From: an uncultured Eubacteriales bacterium
Lineage (GTDB): Bacteria; Bacillota; Clostridia; Oscillospirales; CAG-272
Length of the DNA: 64,000 bases
Direction: 5' to 3'
NCBI GenBank assembly: GCA_949747515.1
Contig: CATKFO010000067.1
Location: 1 to 64,000 of the forward strand
Below are positions 18,265 to 25,625 of the stretch, in pieces (position 1 is the first letter of the stretch; every line of letters starts with the position of its first letter). The notes under the pieces are model-generated. The model saw only the letters and a list, made by a program, of their open reading frames with translations. It was not told the origin of the DNA and did not search any database. A program made the translations under genes and the position numbers.

Positions 18265-18911
18265 TCGTCACCGTCCGTTTCGTCCTCGGCATCCGCTCCC
18301 GTTCCGTACATTGCTTTCAACTGTTCGATTGTCTGCTGTTCGTCTTTTTGGGAATCCTTTTCAATTGTCTGATTATACAGTGTCAAATCGCATTGCTCAT
18401 GTAGATCGTGAATCTGTCTTACAAATACGTCGTCTATCACATTTTCGGGAAGAACAATACCGGAAATCATGAATCCGCTTTTGATTGCAAAATATGTACT
18501 ACCGTCCGCCGCCGTCCGTTCAAATAACATTTTGTTGTCATCGTCCGCAAGCGGCGCAAGGCTGTCACCGCTTATGAACATAATCCCTTGCTGCGTTTTG
18601 TACGGAATCAAATATCTGCCGCCGTAATAGATAGCGATGCCTCCCGCTCGTTTCGCAAGAAATTCGCCGTCTGCCGTGTCCGATATGTCGATGTGCGCCG
18701 GTGTTGCCGGGAAGTGCTTGAACGTGATTTTGTCCTGTTGCTTTTCATCAATTCCGAACGCCGCGAAAATGCTTTTTTCTTCGTATATCGGATGGTTGAA
18801 CAAGGGAAACAATGCTTTTCCGTTTCCCAACCATTGCACCCCGTCTTGTGTGTCGCAAAGATACAATGTGTGTTCCGCTTTGCAGATTTTAATTAGCTTT
18901 TGAATTTTCAT
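18261..18911 (-). CDS. Phage protein of unknown function (DNA-metabolism operon)
   Basis: A 216-residue soluble protein, mainly beta in the first 150 residues, with an acidic C-terminus rich in Asp and Glu. Tyrosine- and tryptophan-rich strands (HTLYLCDTQDGVQWLGNG) open the protein. The start at 18911 follows an AGAGGG ribosome site. An acidic tail next to SSB and nucleases recalls a replication accessory factor such as a clamp-like protein, but I cannot confirm this. Confidence 0.55.
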   Translation of the reverse strand: MKIQKLIKICKAEHTLYLCDTQDGVQWLGNGKALFPLFNHPIYEEKSIFAAFGIDEKQQDKITFKHFPATPAHIDISDTADGEFLAKRAGGIAIYYGGRYLIPYKTQQGIMFISGDSLAPLADDDNKMLFERTAADGSTYFAIKSGFMISGIVLPENVIDDVFVRQIHDLHEQCDLTLYNQTIEKDSQKDEQQTIEQLKAMYGTGADAEDETDGDE

Positions 18912-18915
18912 GATC

Positions 18916-19122
18916 TTATCCCTCTTTAAGCGCTTTGCGGATTTCTGCAAAGCATTTTTCTGTTTTAATCGCTCCGCCTTTTCCTTCGTAAAGCCGCTCG
19001 TTTGTAATGTTACAATAACAATACGGGCGTTCGTTTGCGTGATTACCGAATCTTAGCTGTGAACAAGTCTTGCAGAAATATCCATATGGGATATTTACCG
19101 TTTTTTCTACTTTTACGTACAT
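18916..19122 (-). CDS. Small cysteine-rich phage protein
   Basis: A 68-residue protein with four to five cysteines (FCKTCSQLRFG, then YCYCN, then a lone Cys), which suggests a zinc knuckle. The start follows GGAAGGAG with good spacing. It lies between ssb and the unknown 216-residue gene in the leftward operon. Such proteins are common in clostridial prophages and have no known role. Confidence 0.6.
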   Translation of the reverse strand: MYVKVEKTVNIPYGYFCKTCSQLRFGNHANERPYCYCNITNERLYEGKGGAIKTEKCFAEIRKALKEG

Positions 19123-19140
19123 TTTCCTTACTCCTTCCTG

Positions 19141-19515
19141 TTAAAAAGGTAAATTTTCTTCATTACAATCGAAATCCGGTATAACGTCTTTCGATAATAA
19201 ATCGTCTTTCTTTTTGCCCTCTCCGAACGCCGCGTCATTTACCATGATTTCATATGCGGTGCGTTTGTTTCCGTTTTTGTCCTCCCATTTGCGCGTTGTC
19301 AAAATTCCTATGATTTCGATTTTCTGGCCCTTAGCAAAATACCTTGTGATGAATTCTGCCTTTTGCCGCCACGCGACACAATTCAGAAAATCGGTTTTGT
19401 CCTTTGCTCCCGGTCTTTTTACTGCTACCGTGAATGTACAAACCAAAATCCCGTCCGGCGTTGTTTTCAGTTCTAAATCATGCGTAATGTTTCCCGTGAT
19501 TGAAATGTTGTTCAT
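19141..19515 (-). CDS. ssb: Single-stranded DNA-binding protein
   Basis: A 124-residue SSB with an OB fold: ISITGNITHDLELKTTPDG at the start, FTVAVKRPG and DFLNCVAWRQKAEF in the core, and KGQKIEIIGILTTRKWEDK after it. The C-terminus ends in the acidic DFDCNEENLPF tip that recruits partner proteins. It protects single-stranded DNA during phage replication. It is the gene after the HUH endonuclease, which would generate single strands. Confidence 0.93.
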   Translation of the reverse strand: MNNISITGNITHDLELKTTPDGILVCTFTVAVKRPGAKDKTDFLNCVAWRQKAEFITRYFAKGQKIEIIGILTTRKWEDKNGNKRTAYEIMVNDAAFGEGKKKDDLLSKDVIPDFDCNEENLPF

Positions 19516-19574
19516 TATACGTTACCCTCCCTTTTGTTTTTTATGTTTATTCATTTTTCCTACGTTGGCGTCGC

Positions 19575-20546
19575 TCAATTTCGCATCTTTTCCGCTTTTC
19601 GCATTCTTGCGGATATGTAAAACTGCGCGTTTACCTCGTTGTAATAAATCTTTGCATCCGTGAATATGTATCCCTTCGGGGAATACCATTTTTCCATATA
19701 TGTTTGAATCATTGAATGATCCCGCACCATGTTTTCAACCTTTTTGCGGTTGAATTTGTAATGGTTTTTGTTTTCCTGCGGCTGTTCCAGTCCCTTTGAT
19801 GCGCACCATTTCTTGATGTGCTTGCGGCGCGGCTGTTTTGTGATGTAATTTGCCATGCCGGAAAGTCCGTATTCGTCTTTGGAAAGACGGCGTGTTTCGT
19901 TTCTGCTTCCGTGCTTCCACAATTCCTCCAAGCGATCCATAGACATTGCGCCGTCAATGACAACATGATGATGACAACGAATTTTGTTTGACGCCTTTTT
20001 TCGCTTGCTATATTTACGACCGGTATTTTCGGACGCTTTGTCGTCTCCTTCGGCTTCAAGCCATTCCGTAATGTATACATACTTTGCGTTTGGCAATCCA
20101 TCTTTTTTTCGCCAATAATTTATCTTACGCATATAGTTTTGAATATTGCGTTGCGCTTTCTCAAAGTCATGCGGCAAATCTGAATTGCGATATGTAAGCG
20201 TCATCCAAATGTCATTTGTTTCAAAATTAGCGTTTATTATCCGTTCGCACGCTTTTCTAGAATTTTTATCATTCAGATTGTTCATTGCTTTGCGGTTATC
20301 CTTTTTCAGTCGGTAACCGGAGAGAATCTGCGCCGCATCCCGTCTTGTAAACTCCGGATATATCTCAATTTCTAACTGTTCGCCGCTCCGGATTTCCTTT
20401 GTTGCATATGTGATTTTGGGTTTTCCGTGTTGAATTATCCGTTTAACTTCAAGTTCCGCTAAATTATCAAGACTCTTTGAATAAGCCTGTTCATAATCGT
20501 AATAAATAAATGCGTTCTTTGTCCTTTTCTTTTTCACGGTATTCAT
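19575..20546 (-). CDS. HUH replication endonuclease (rolling-circle Rep-like)
   Basis: A 323-residue protein with the three HUH motifs in order. Motif I is WMTLTYR (114-120), motif II is CHHHVVIDG (191-199) with the metal-binding histidines, and motif III is MANYITKQ with the likely catalytic Tyr234. This fold nicks one strand and stays bound to the 5' end, starting rolling-circle synthesis. No helicase, DnaD, DnaC or polymerase gene is present in the visible early region, so this is the best replication initiator candidate. Confidence 0.8.
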   Translation of the reverse strand: MNTVKKKRTKNAFIYYDYEQAYSKSLDNLAELEVKRIIQHGKPKITYATKEIRSGEQLEIEIYPEFTRRDAAQILSGYRLKKDNRKAMNNLNDKNSRKACERIINANFETNDIWMTLTYRNSDLPHDFEKAQRNIQNYMRKINYWRKKDGLPNAKYVYITEWLEAEGDDKASENTGRKYSKRKKASNKIRCHHHVVIDGAMSMDRLEELWKHGSRNETRRLSKDEYGLSGMANYITKQPRRKHIKKWCASKGLEQPQENKNHYKFNRKKVENMVRDHSMIQTYMEKWYSPKGYIFTDAKIYYNEVNAQFYISARMRKAEKMRN

Positions 20547-20569
20547 GTCGCGCCCCTGTTCTGCAAGTT

Positions 20570-21013
20570 TTATGATAAAGCACGTCTTTTTTCTTGAAAG
20601 AAATTAGGGAAGTTTGTATTAAAACAGTTTATAAATCGACTTTCATGCTCAAACACTTCGTTATACAACGCTGTTCTGATGTATGTCTTCTTATAATTGA
20701 CGATATAATCTAACTTTTTATAATTGTCGATTACCTGAGCGACGTGCTCATTTTGCAGTAATGAATAAATTTCACGCACCATTGCGACGGAGAGCTTGTT
20801 TCCGCTTATTTGAATTTCTGCATTCGATGGAAGCTTGAAAATCTCGGCGATTATCATAGCTATTTCTTCCGCTTGCCTTCTGTCATCCGCATTGAAACAT
20901 TCTATTTCGATTTGTTCCCGTATGCCTTGCAGAATGTCAAAGAAAGTACCCGACGAGACTTGACTATTACTTTGAGTTCCTACGAAAGAACAAACGTTAT
21001 TGTTTTCTTTCAT
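20570..21013 (-). CDS. DUF6017-like replication-associated protein
   Basis: A 147-residue helical protein. Residues 72-115 (VREIYSLLQNEHVAQVIDN, then KKTYIRTALYNEVFEHE) resemble in pattern the C-terminal DUF6017 helices of plasmid and ICE replication initiators, but the winged-helix N-terminus of those proteins is missing. It precedes the HUH gene by 23 bases and probably works with it. AAGGAG lies before the ATG. The family link is moderate. Confidence 0.5.
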   Translation of the reverse strand: MKENNNVCSFVGTQSNSQVSSGTFFDILQGIREQIEIECFNADDRRQAEEIAMIIAEIFKLPSNAEIQISGNKLSVAMVREIYSLLQNEHVAQVIDNYKKLDYIVNYKKTYIRTALYNEVFEHESRFINCFNTNFPNFFQEKRRALS

Positions 21014-21107
21014 GGCTTTAATCTCCTTTTTTCATCAGCCAGTTTTTCTACGACTTGTTATTATCTATTACAAGGTCGTGAAAACGCCTTTTTGACGTTA
21101 TTTGGGA

Positions 21108-21211
21108 TTGACAATTCGGCATAAATGTTCTATAATATTTATATCGAATTGCTTTTTATTTGCAATTTAGGCAGCGTGTGTTTTGTGGTTTGCACGCTGC
21201 CTTCTTTTTTT
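21108..21211 (+). ncRNA. Candidate small RNA gene 1 (promoter 21108-21136, RNA about 21143-21211)
   Basis: A perfect promoter, TTGACA (21108-21113), 17 bases, TATAAT (21131-21136), points rightward against all surrounding genes. About 30 bases after the predicted start lies a perfect nine-base-pair hairpin (GGCAGCGTG/CACGCTGCC, 21170-21201) followed by TTCTTTTTTT, a textbook terminator. An upstream hairpin (AATTGC/GCAATT) fills the rest. The RNA would be about 69 nucleotides and stops five bases short of the converging MazG-like gene. No open reading frame fits inside. Confidence 0.65.
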
Positions 21212-21215
21212 GCTT

Positions 21216-21815
21216 TTATAGAGCTTTTTCGCCGTGGCGGTATCCCCGCGTTCGGTTGTATTCATGTTTAATCAGCATGATTTTTTCCATGTTCTCGCCG
21301 TGCAGTTCAAGCCATTTTCTAATGCTCTCAACAGCATCGCACAAATAATAGTTTCGTAAATTTTTATCGGATTCGCCGAATTCGTAAGATTTAGAAATTA
21401 TATGATGTAAAGCCGAAACCGCCTCCGGCAATGTAACTTCTTTTAATTCATCGCCGCGCGGCATACCGTATTCAATTAGATCATCAATGTCCGTGTTCTC
21501 ATATCCCAAGAAATCAAGAATTCGGATCGCGCAATCCACAAGTTCAACGGCGATTCCTTCCGGCTTATTGCTCCTGCAATTTTCGTGACGGCTTCCGCAA
21601 GTCACATTTTCGTCCTTTCGATCATCAACACAAAGTCCTCCGGTGCTTTTGCAAGGAAAATACAACATCGGGCGATTTGCTCTGAATTCCTCCAGTGCTT
21701 CCGACAGCTCCGAATGAAAGAGGGAAATAATCTCGGCAAATGTACGTTCGTTTTCCCACCAACCGTGCGCCACGGCGTTTTCGTGAATTCTTTTCGACCA
21801 TGCGTTCAATGTCAT
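21216..21815 (-). CDS. MazG-like nucleotide pyrophosphohydrolase
   Basis: A 199-residue all-helical protein. The MazG signature is split by an insert: ERTFAEIISLFHSELSEALE gives the E-x-x-E metal ligands on helix one, and EGIAVELVDCAIRILDFLG gives the E-x-x-D ligands. A cysteine-containing insert of about 30 residues lies between them. Such enzymes cleave (d)NTPs or alarmone-like nucleotides. GGAGG with eight bases spacing fixes the ATG at 21815. Confidence 0.78.
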   Translation of the reverse strand: MTLNAWSKRIHENAVAHGWWENERTFAEIISLFHSELSEALEEFRANRPMLYFPCKSTGGLCVDDRKDENVTCGSRHENCRSNKPEGIAVELVDCAIRILDFLGYENTDIDDLIEYGMPRGDELKEVTLPEAVSALHHIISKSYEFGESDKNLRNYYLCDAVESIRKWLELHGENMEKIMLIKHEYNRTRGYRHGEKAL

Positions 21816-21954
21816 GTTCTGTTCCTCCTGTGTTTTGGGGATTAAAATTACATGTGTTTTCATTAGTTGTATCCAATAATCCCTGAAGTAGCTTTTTTAT
21901 TTCCTCATATTGCGATTTTCTCTTTTCAACGAATATTTTCGATTCGTCCTGCAT
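21625..21954 (-). CDS. Doubtful small overlapping ORF
   Basis: Only the first 30-35 codons (a charged helix) look protein-like. The remainder is the MazG-like gene read in another frame. A GGGAG lies 12 bases before the ATG. It may be a short gene with a long read-through tail, a leader peptide, or the remnant of a lost gene between 21816 and 21926. I list it because it is the only thing in that stretch. Confidence 0.25.
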   Translation of the reverse strand: MQDESKIFVEKRKSQYEEIKKLLQGLLDTTNENTCNFNPQNTGGTEHDIERMVEKNSRKRRGARLVGKRTYICRDYFPLSFGAVGSTGGIQSKSPDVVFSLQKHRRTLC

Positions 21955-22363
21955 ATGCGATTTTTATCTCCCGCAATTTGAGATTTGTTTTTGAAAGTGC
22001 TTTGTAAATCCGTAAAAACTCACTTGTGTAAATACGGTTGTACCATGAACGATTGTACCATGAAATATTCGGGTCTTCTAAAAACTGCGGCGGCATTCGC
22101 CCGAAACGAATAACAATTGCATCGCCTTCAGAAAGACATATTTTGATGCAGTGTGCAGTCGTTTTCCCGGTATGCCGTTCGGTCAACGTCCATTCGCCGT
22201 GTCCGAAAATATATTGCTTTTGCATATCGGTCAATTTAATATGTAAAGCTGATTCAATTTTCTTCGTTATCCTGCGTTTTTTGTGCTTTTTTACTTTGTC
22301 CGCAATCATAAACTTGATAATATAAAAGCATTGTTCTATGTATCCGACTTTTCTATATGGCAC
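21926..22363 (-). CDS. Phage protein of unknown function
   Basis: About 145 residues and basic, with an LTDMQKQYIFGHGEWTLTER segment and an ARxGKT-like RHTGKTTAH run that recalls a P-loop but lacks the rest of an ATPase. I prefer the GTG at 22363 because GGAGG lies nine bases before it; the ATG at 22372 directly abuts the ribosome site. An in-frame tandem (WYNRSWYNR) reflects a 12-base DNA duplication. No family recognised. Confidence 0.5.
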   Translation of the reverse strand: MPYRKVGYIEQCFYIIKFMIADKVKKHKKRRITKKIESALHIKLTDMQKQYIFGHGEWTLTERHTGKTTAHCIKICLSEGDAIVIRFGRMPPQFLEDPNISWYNRSWYNRIYTSEFLRIYKALSKTNLKLREIKIAYAGRIENIR

Positions 22364-22400
22364 TGCTTTCATCCTCCTGCATCAAAATTCTTTCGCCTGT

Positions 22401-22769
22401 TTATTTCAAGCCTTTCGCCATGCGTTCGGATGCTTTTTTCACTTCGGATAGTTCGAATTCCATTTTTTGAATTGCTTCTTTTCGGAAATGCTTACCGCGC
22501 ATAAGCTGAAATTTCCGATCAATCCGTTTGCGCTGTCGAATCAAATCACGCAATTTTGAATCTGTTGTGATGATCTGATATTTCCGCTCGCATTTCGGAC
22601 ATACGAAATATTGCACCTCATAATCACCGTGCTTTTTTGTCAGTATCTTTTTAACATCAAATATATTTCCGCAAGCATTACACATGATATTGCTTGTCAT
22701 GTTTCTACCTCCTGCCGTCATAATCTTCGCAGCGATCTTCAACGCTCGTCTTTCAACGTTGTCTTTCAT
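22401..22769 (-). CDS. Zinc-ribbon phage protein
   Basis: A 122-residue protein. Residues 28-60 form a zinc ribbon: CNACGN, then about 20 residues later CPKCERKY. The C-terminal half is a long basic helix (RQRKRIDRKFQLMRGKHF). It probably binds nucleic acid. The start overlaps the previous stop as ATGA, so translation is coupled. Similar small ribbons are frequent in Gram-positive phages; the function is unknown. Confidence 0.65.
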   Translation of the reverse strand: MKDNVERRALKIAAKIMTAGGRNMTSNIMCNACGNIFDVKKILTKKHGDYEVQYFVCPKCERKYQIITTDSKLRDLIRQRKRIDRKFQLMRGKHFRKEAIQKMEFELSEVKKASERMAKGLK

Positions 22770-22999
22770 CCCTTATTCCCCTTTTGGCTATAATTCAACA
22801 CATACCCCGCAAGTGCCCCGTCCGGAAATTTGACCTTGATCTCTTCGGGAAAAACTTTTCCCTTCGGGTAGATAGTTTCAATTTCGCAATCGTCAGATAT
22901 GATCAAATGACTTTCCTGACACTCTCGAATTTTATCCTCATTCTGCGACGCTTTGCCACAGATTTCGCACACGAAATATCGTTTCTCTATGGTTTTCAT
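22766..22999 (-). CDS. Small zinc-finger phage protein
   Basis: A 77-residue protein beginning MKTIEKRYFVCEICGKASQN, a single C-x-x-C with a possible later His ligand (ESH). The rest is beta-rich. It begins two bases after the stop of the 59-codon gene at 23002 and overlaps the next gene by four bases, forming a tight cassette of three small metal-binding-like proteins. Function unknown. Confidence 0.65.
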   Translation of the reverse strand: MKTIEKRYFVCEICGKASQNEDKIRECQESHLIISDDCEIETIYPKGKVFPEEIKVKFPDGALAGYVLNYSQKGNKG

Positions 23000-23001
23000 T
23001 T

Positions 23002-23181
23002 TTATCCTTTCTTTTCATCATAATCTTCAAAGCGGTCTACAGTGCTGTATTCGCATTGTTTACAAGTGAATGTTTCTGCTTTTTCGTTTATATTGCTTTT
23101 GGAAATCCCGAAACAGTTTGTCAGCGTGTTTTGTGTGAATCTTCCGTTGCTCCGGCGCGCTTGTTTTCTGTAACCGCTCAT
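23002..23181 (-). CDS. 59-residue phage protein with a C-x-x-C motif
   Basis: Start ATG at 23181 with an excellent AAGGAGG site eight bases upstream, stop TAA at 23002-23004. The N-terminus is basic (MSGYRKQARRSNGRF) and the second half contains TCKQCEYS. It overlaps the upstream gene by ATGA and ends two bases before the next start, so it fits exactly in the operon. Its shortness means routine gene callers may miss it. Function unknown. Confidence 0.7.
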   Translation of the reverse strand: MSGYRKQARRSNGRFTQNTLTNCFGISKSNINEKAETFTCKQCEYSTVDRFEDYDEKKG

Positions 23182-23477
23182 GATTCCGAATCCTCCTTGT
23201 ATCTTTCAAAAAGGTTGTCCGAAAACTTGATTCGATTCGGTGCAATGCGCCCGATGCTTCCGTCCTCATATTCAACAATGGCAAATGTATCCCGTACCAC
23301 TCCGCCGCCGTGACCGCCCATCATGGGAGATGGCGGAACAATTTCCGAAACATCGCACCAACGATGAAATATTGCTTTTCTGCCGTCTGCGGTGCATCTG
23401 CGCAATGATTCTGTGATTTCAAGTCTTTTATACTTCGTTTCCCCAACAGTCCCACCCGGCGCGATAATTGCGGGCAT
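23178..23477 (-). CDS. Conserved phage protein, unknown function
   Basis: About 99 residues. The core (DGRKAIFHRWCDVSEI, then DTFAIVEYEDGSIGRIAP) looks like a small beta-barrel protein common in clostridial prophages, often found beside DNA methyltransferase genes. The start is uncertain: the ATG at 23477 lies inside the tail of the MT-A70 remnant and has no clear ribosome site, so the natural start may have been lost in the rearrangement there. Confidence 0.5.
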   Translation of the reverse strand: MPAIIAPGGTVGETKYKRLEITESLRRCTADGRKAIFHRWCDVSEIVPPSPMMGGHGGGVVRDTFAIVEYEDGSIGRIAPNRIKFSDNLFERYKEDSES

Positions 23478-23661
23478 ACATTTCAATTTTGTTTGTGTCG
23501 GGATATAACCGCTCAATAATGTTGTATGAGATTTCCGGTGTCGAGATTTGATTTTGTCTTTCGAACCTCAATCGTCTAATTACTGCTTTGCTCAAGCATT
23601 CCACCGCCTTCCAACTGTAAAATCCAATACTCTGTAACTCGGCTTTTGCCGGTTTATCCAC
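23428..23661 (-). pseudogene. C-terminal remnant of an MT-A70-type adenine methyltransferase
   Basis: The last 35 residues (IIERLYPDTNKIEMYARN, then GWDCWGNEV) match the C-terminal end of MT-A70 family N6-adenine methyltransferases. The catalytic DPPW region and the rest of the roughly 170-residue enzyme are absent. The upstream half of the frame is not protein but stitched pieces: a 34-base patch from the ASCH gene and the 105-base repeat. Any product would be inactive. Confidence 0.75.
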
Positions 23662-23718
23662 TTTATACAGTCTTCGTCGCTTTTCAGCCTGAACGTTCTC
23701 CTTCGCCTCCTATACCTG
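23614..23718 (+). repeat. 105-base direct repeat, left copy
   Basis: Identical at 101 of 105 positions to 25658-25762, in the same orientation. In the right copy it is coding sequence for the end of a membrane protein. Here it is out of context, truncating the gene at 23684-23911 and leading into the methyltransferase remnant. It is therefore the derived copy, and the 2 kb between the copies behaves as a recombining module. Confidence 0.9.
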
Positions 23719-23911
23719 AGCATACCAATCCGTCTCCGTCCTTGGCTTGTTTCCATTCGCCATGTTTTACTTCCGCAAGATAATCAATAGTTTTTACAAT
23801 TTCAATTATGTCGTCGATTGGGTCAAGCGATCGTATATTATTATCTATGGCTCTCTTGCCATAACTTTTTATTGCATCGACAACCTTATCCGCATCAATA
23901 TATCTTGTCAT
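23684..23911 (-). CDS. Truncated phage protein (lost zinc-finger end)
   Basis: The N-terminus (MTRYIDADKVVDAIKSYGKR) and the segment AEVKHGEWKQAKDGDGLVCS match a common clostridial phage protein that normally continues into a Cys-rich zinc finger (CSxCG). Here the frame enters the 105-base repeat right after CS and ends 11 residues later, so the metal-binding end is gone. A strong AAGGAG site suggests it is still translated. The role is unknown even for intact members. Confidence 0.6.
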   Translation of the reverse strand: MTRYIDADKVVDAIKSYGKRAIDNNIRSLDPIDDIIEIVKTIDYLAEVKHGEWKQAKDGDGLVCSGIGGEGERSG

Positions 23912-23924
23912 TTAATCTCCTTGT

Positions 23925-24581
23925 TTACACTCCAAAAAATTTTTTGAAAGTTTCCGCGCCATATTGCCCTTCGATCATACCGACAACTTCTCTGATAGTA
24001 TAGGTTTCCTTTACTTCCGGTAATGATTTAATAAAATTGTTTGTTCCCGCCTCGCAAGCTCCTGTTATAATACGATACATCGTTTTCATTTCTTCAAGCG
24101 GTATTGGATTGTCTATACTTAGCCCCTTGTACTGTTTTTCTCCCCTGTCTTTCGCTTTTTTAAAGGCGATATCTTTAATCCCTTCGCTTAATTTTCCACA
24201 ATGAGCAAAGTACGTACCGTCGCTTACAACATTATGTTTCGTTATTTTTCCTATGTAGAAGTCGTAATCGCCTTTTTTAAAATGCTTACGTACATGAGTA
24301 AGAATACCGTCGGCATATATGTATTTCTCTGGGACATAGTCTCCATCGGCAAGTCTTCTATATTTAGTAGGATTGGAAATAGTTGTGCCGTTTAGATAAA
24401 GCGAGTCGCCTACCGTCAGTCCTTTTGGCAATTCAGTCAGCGAAGTGCAGCCCCTTAGATAAAGCGTACCGCCTACCGTCAGTCCTTCCGGCAATTCAGT
24501 CAGCGAAGTGCAGCCGCCTAGATAAAGCGATCCGCCATTGCGTTCCATCATTTCGTTAAGTTGTTCTAATGTGTATTTCAT
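23925..24581 (-). CDS. Leucine-rich-repeat-like phage protein
   Basis: A 218-residue protein. Residues 15-80 hold near-perfect 21-residue repeats of the form LYLxGCTSLTELPxGLTVG. The C-terminal 140 residues are a separate domain (DFYIGKITKHNVVSDG onwards) without known motifs. The leucine/glycine spacing suggests a short LRR or beta-solenoid used for protein binding. AGGAAAG precedes the ATG. Partner and role are unknown; related repeats occur in other phages as early genes. Confidence 0.6.
   Translation of the reverse strand: MKYTLEQLNEMMERNGGSLYLGGCTSLTELPEGLTVGGTLYLRGCTSLTELPKGLTVGDSLYLNGTTISNPTKYRRLADGDYVPEKYIYADGILTHVRKHFKKGDYDFYIGKITKHNVVSDGTYFAHCGKLSEGIKDIAFKKAKDRGEKQYKGLSIDNPIPLEEMKTMYRIITGACEAGTNNFIKSLPEVKETYTIREVVGMIEGQYGAETFKKFFGV
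24404..24529 (-). repeat. Tandem 63-base coding repeat
   Basis: Two tandem copies of a 63-base unit (21 codons) followed by part of a third lie within the LRR-like gene. They are nearly identical in DNA, differing at a few bases, so the duplication is recent or kept uniform by recombination. The repeat number could vary between relatives. Confidence 0.8.
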
Positions 24582-24610
24582 TTTCTTTCCTCACTTATAT
24601 TGCTCAATTC

Positions 24611-25120
24611 CTAAACATAACGCCAATCCTGCGGACTATACTTTATATATCGATCGCATTCTAAAGAGTCATATCTCCAATATTTGCACCTTGCGCAATA
24701 ATTATCGTTGATGCACGGTCGTTTAAATTCTCTTAACTCCTTCGGTTGATCGTATATCACAAGGTCGGATATGTGCCAAAGATACGGTATTTCCCCTTTT
24801 AAGTATTTGTATAATTCCTTCTCATTAATACAAGACTTTGCAATAACTCCGTTGATGGCTGCGTCATCTAACCCATATCCATTTTTGTTGTACCCAACAG
24901 AGATTATGCTATCGCACACAAACTCGCCGATTACTTTGCCGTTTTTAATACCATCGCATCCGCAATAAAACGAGCTGTCAATATTGCCCTTTGTGCAATA
25001 GATATAGACTTTAAACGGCGTGTCAAGATTTGGTTTTGTCTTTCGAACCTCAATTATCTTTTTGCCGCTCGCTATCAGCTCGCACCATTTCGGTTGTATG
25101 CTTATCATTATGGCTTTCAT
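24611..25120 (-). CDS. ASCH domain protein
   Basis: A 169-residue protein with the ASCH beta-barrel start ISIQPKWCELIASGKK, then IIEVRKTKP, which forms the putative RNA-binding groove. The C-terminal part has four cysteines (CINDNYCARCKYW and a later C) that may bind metal. ASCH proteins are proposed to bind RNA or modified nucleotides. The start overlaps the methyltransferase stop; ATGs at 25129 and 25120 are both possible. Confidence 0.78.
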   Translation of the reverse strand: MKAIMISIQPKWCELIASGKKIIEVRKTKPNLDTPFKVYIYCTKGNIDSSFYCGCDGIKNGKVIGEFVCDSIISVGYNKNGYGLDDAAINGVIAKSCINEKELYKYLKGEIPYLWHISDLVIYDQPKELREFKRPCINDNYCARCKYWRYDSLECDRYIKYSPQDWRYV

Positions 25121-25121
25121 T

Positions 25122-25625
25122 TCAAACATTTTTCATAAAGCACAGCCAGTGTGTTTTCATTTTCTTCCCGCTCCTGTGACCGAAAAGCGGCTCCTTGCCG
25201 ATCGTATTTATAATCTCTCTTGTAGAAATATCAATCTCATTCCACTTAAAGATTAATGTGCCGTAAGGCTTCAATACACGCATGCATTCCCAAAATCCAT
25301 CGTGAATGAGCTGTGTCCAGTTTTCAGGGAGCTTCCCGTACTTTTTCCGCAACCACGCATTTTCGCCGATATGTAAAAGATGCGGCGGGTCAAAGACAAC
25401 AAGTTCAAATGACTCATCCTCAAATGGCATGTTCGTGAAATCGCCGAGCACATCCGGCGTGACGTCCAGTGTCCGAACAGAGTCGCTTTTTGCGCTTTTC
25501 CAGGTAGCTGTTTGGTGTTCCTCGCGGCAGTCAAAATATACAGCCGCCGCGCAATCTTTATCAAACCAAATCGTCCGGGATCCGCAGGTCGCGTCCAAAA
25601 TGTGCTTTTCAACGGTATCTTTCAT
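25122..25625 (-). CDS. Phage SAM-dependent DNA methyltransferase-like protein
   Basis: A 167-residue class I methyltransferase. The SAM-binding start is ILDATCGSRTIWFDKD (motif I), and the catalytic motif is VVFDPPHLLHIG (motif IV, D-P-P-H near residue 78). Late motifs follow (MRVLKPYGTLIFKWNE). This short family, common in Firmicutes phages, is thought to modify adenine or cytosine in phage DNA, perhaps against restriction. It overlaps the membrane gene by 17 bases and has GGAGG before the ATG. Confidence 0.8.
   Translation of the reverse strand: MKDTVEKHILDATCGSRTIWFDKDCAAAVYFDCREEHQTATWKSAKSDSVRTLDVTPDVLGDFTNMPFEDESFELVVFDPPHLLHIGENAWLRKKYGKLPENWTQLIHDGFWECMRVLKPYGTLIFKWNEIDISTREIINTIGKEPLFGHRSGKKMKTHWLCFMKNV

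Noticed and set aside
24404-24529. Possible CRISPR-like direct repeats
   Set aside because: The 63-base units are contiguous, in frame, and encode leucine-rich repeats; there are no spacers and no cas genes.
25271-25612. 113-codon minus-strand frame overlapping the methyltransferase
   Set aside because: It is an alternative frame of the methyltransferase gene with no motif or ribosome site.
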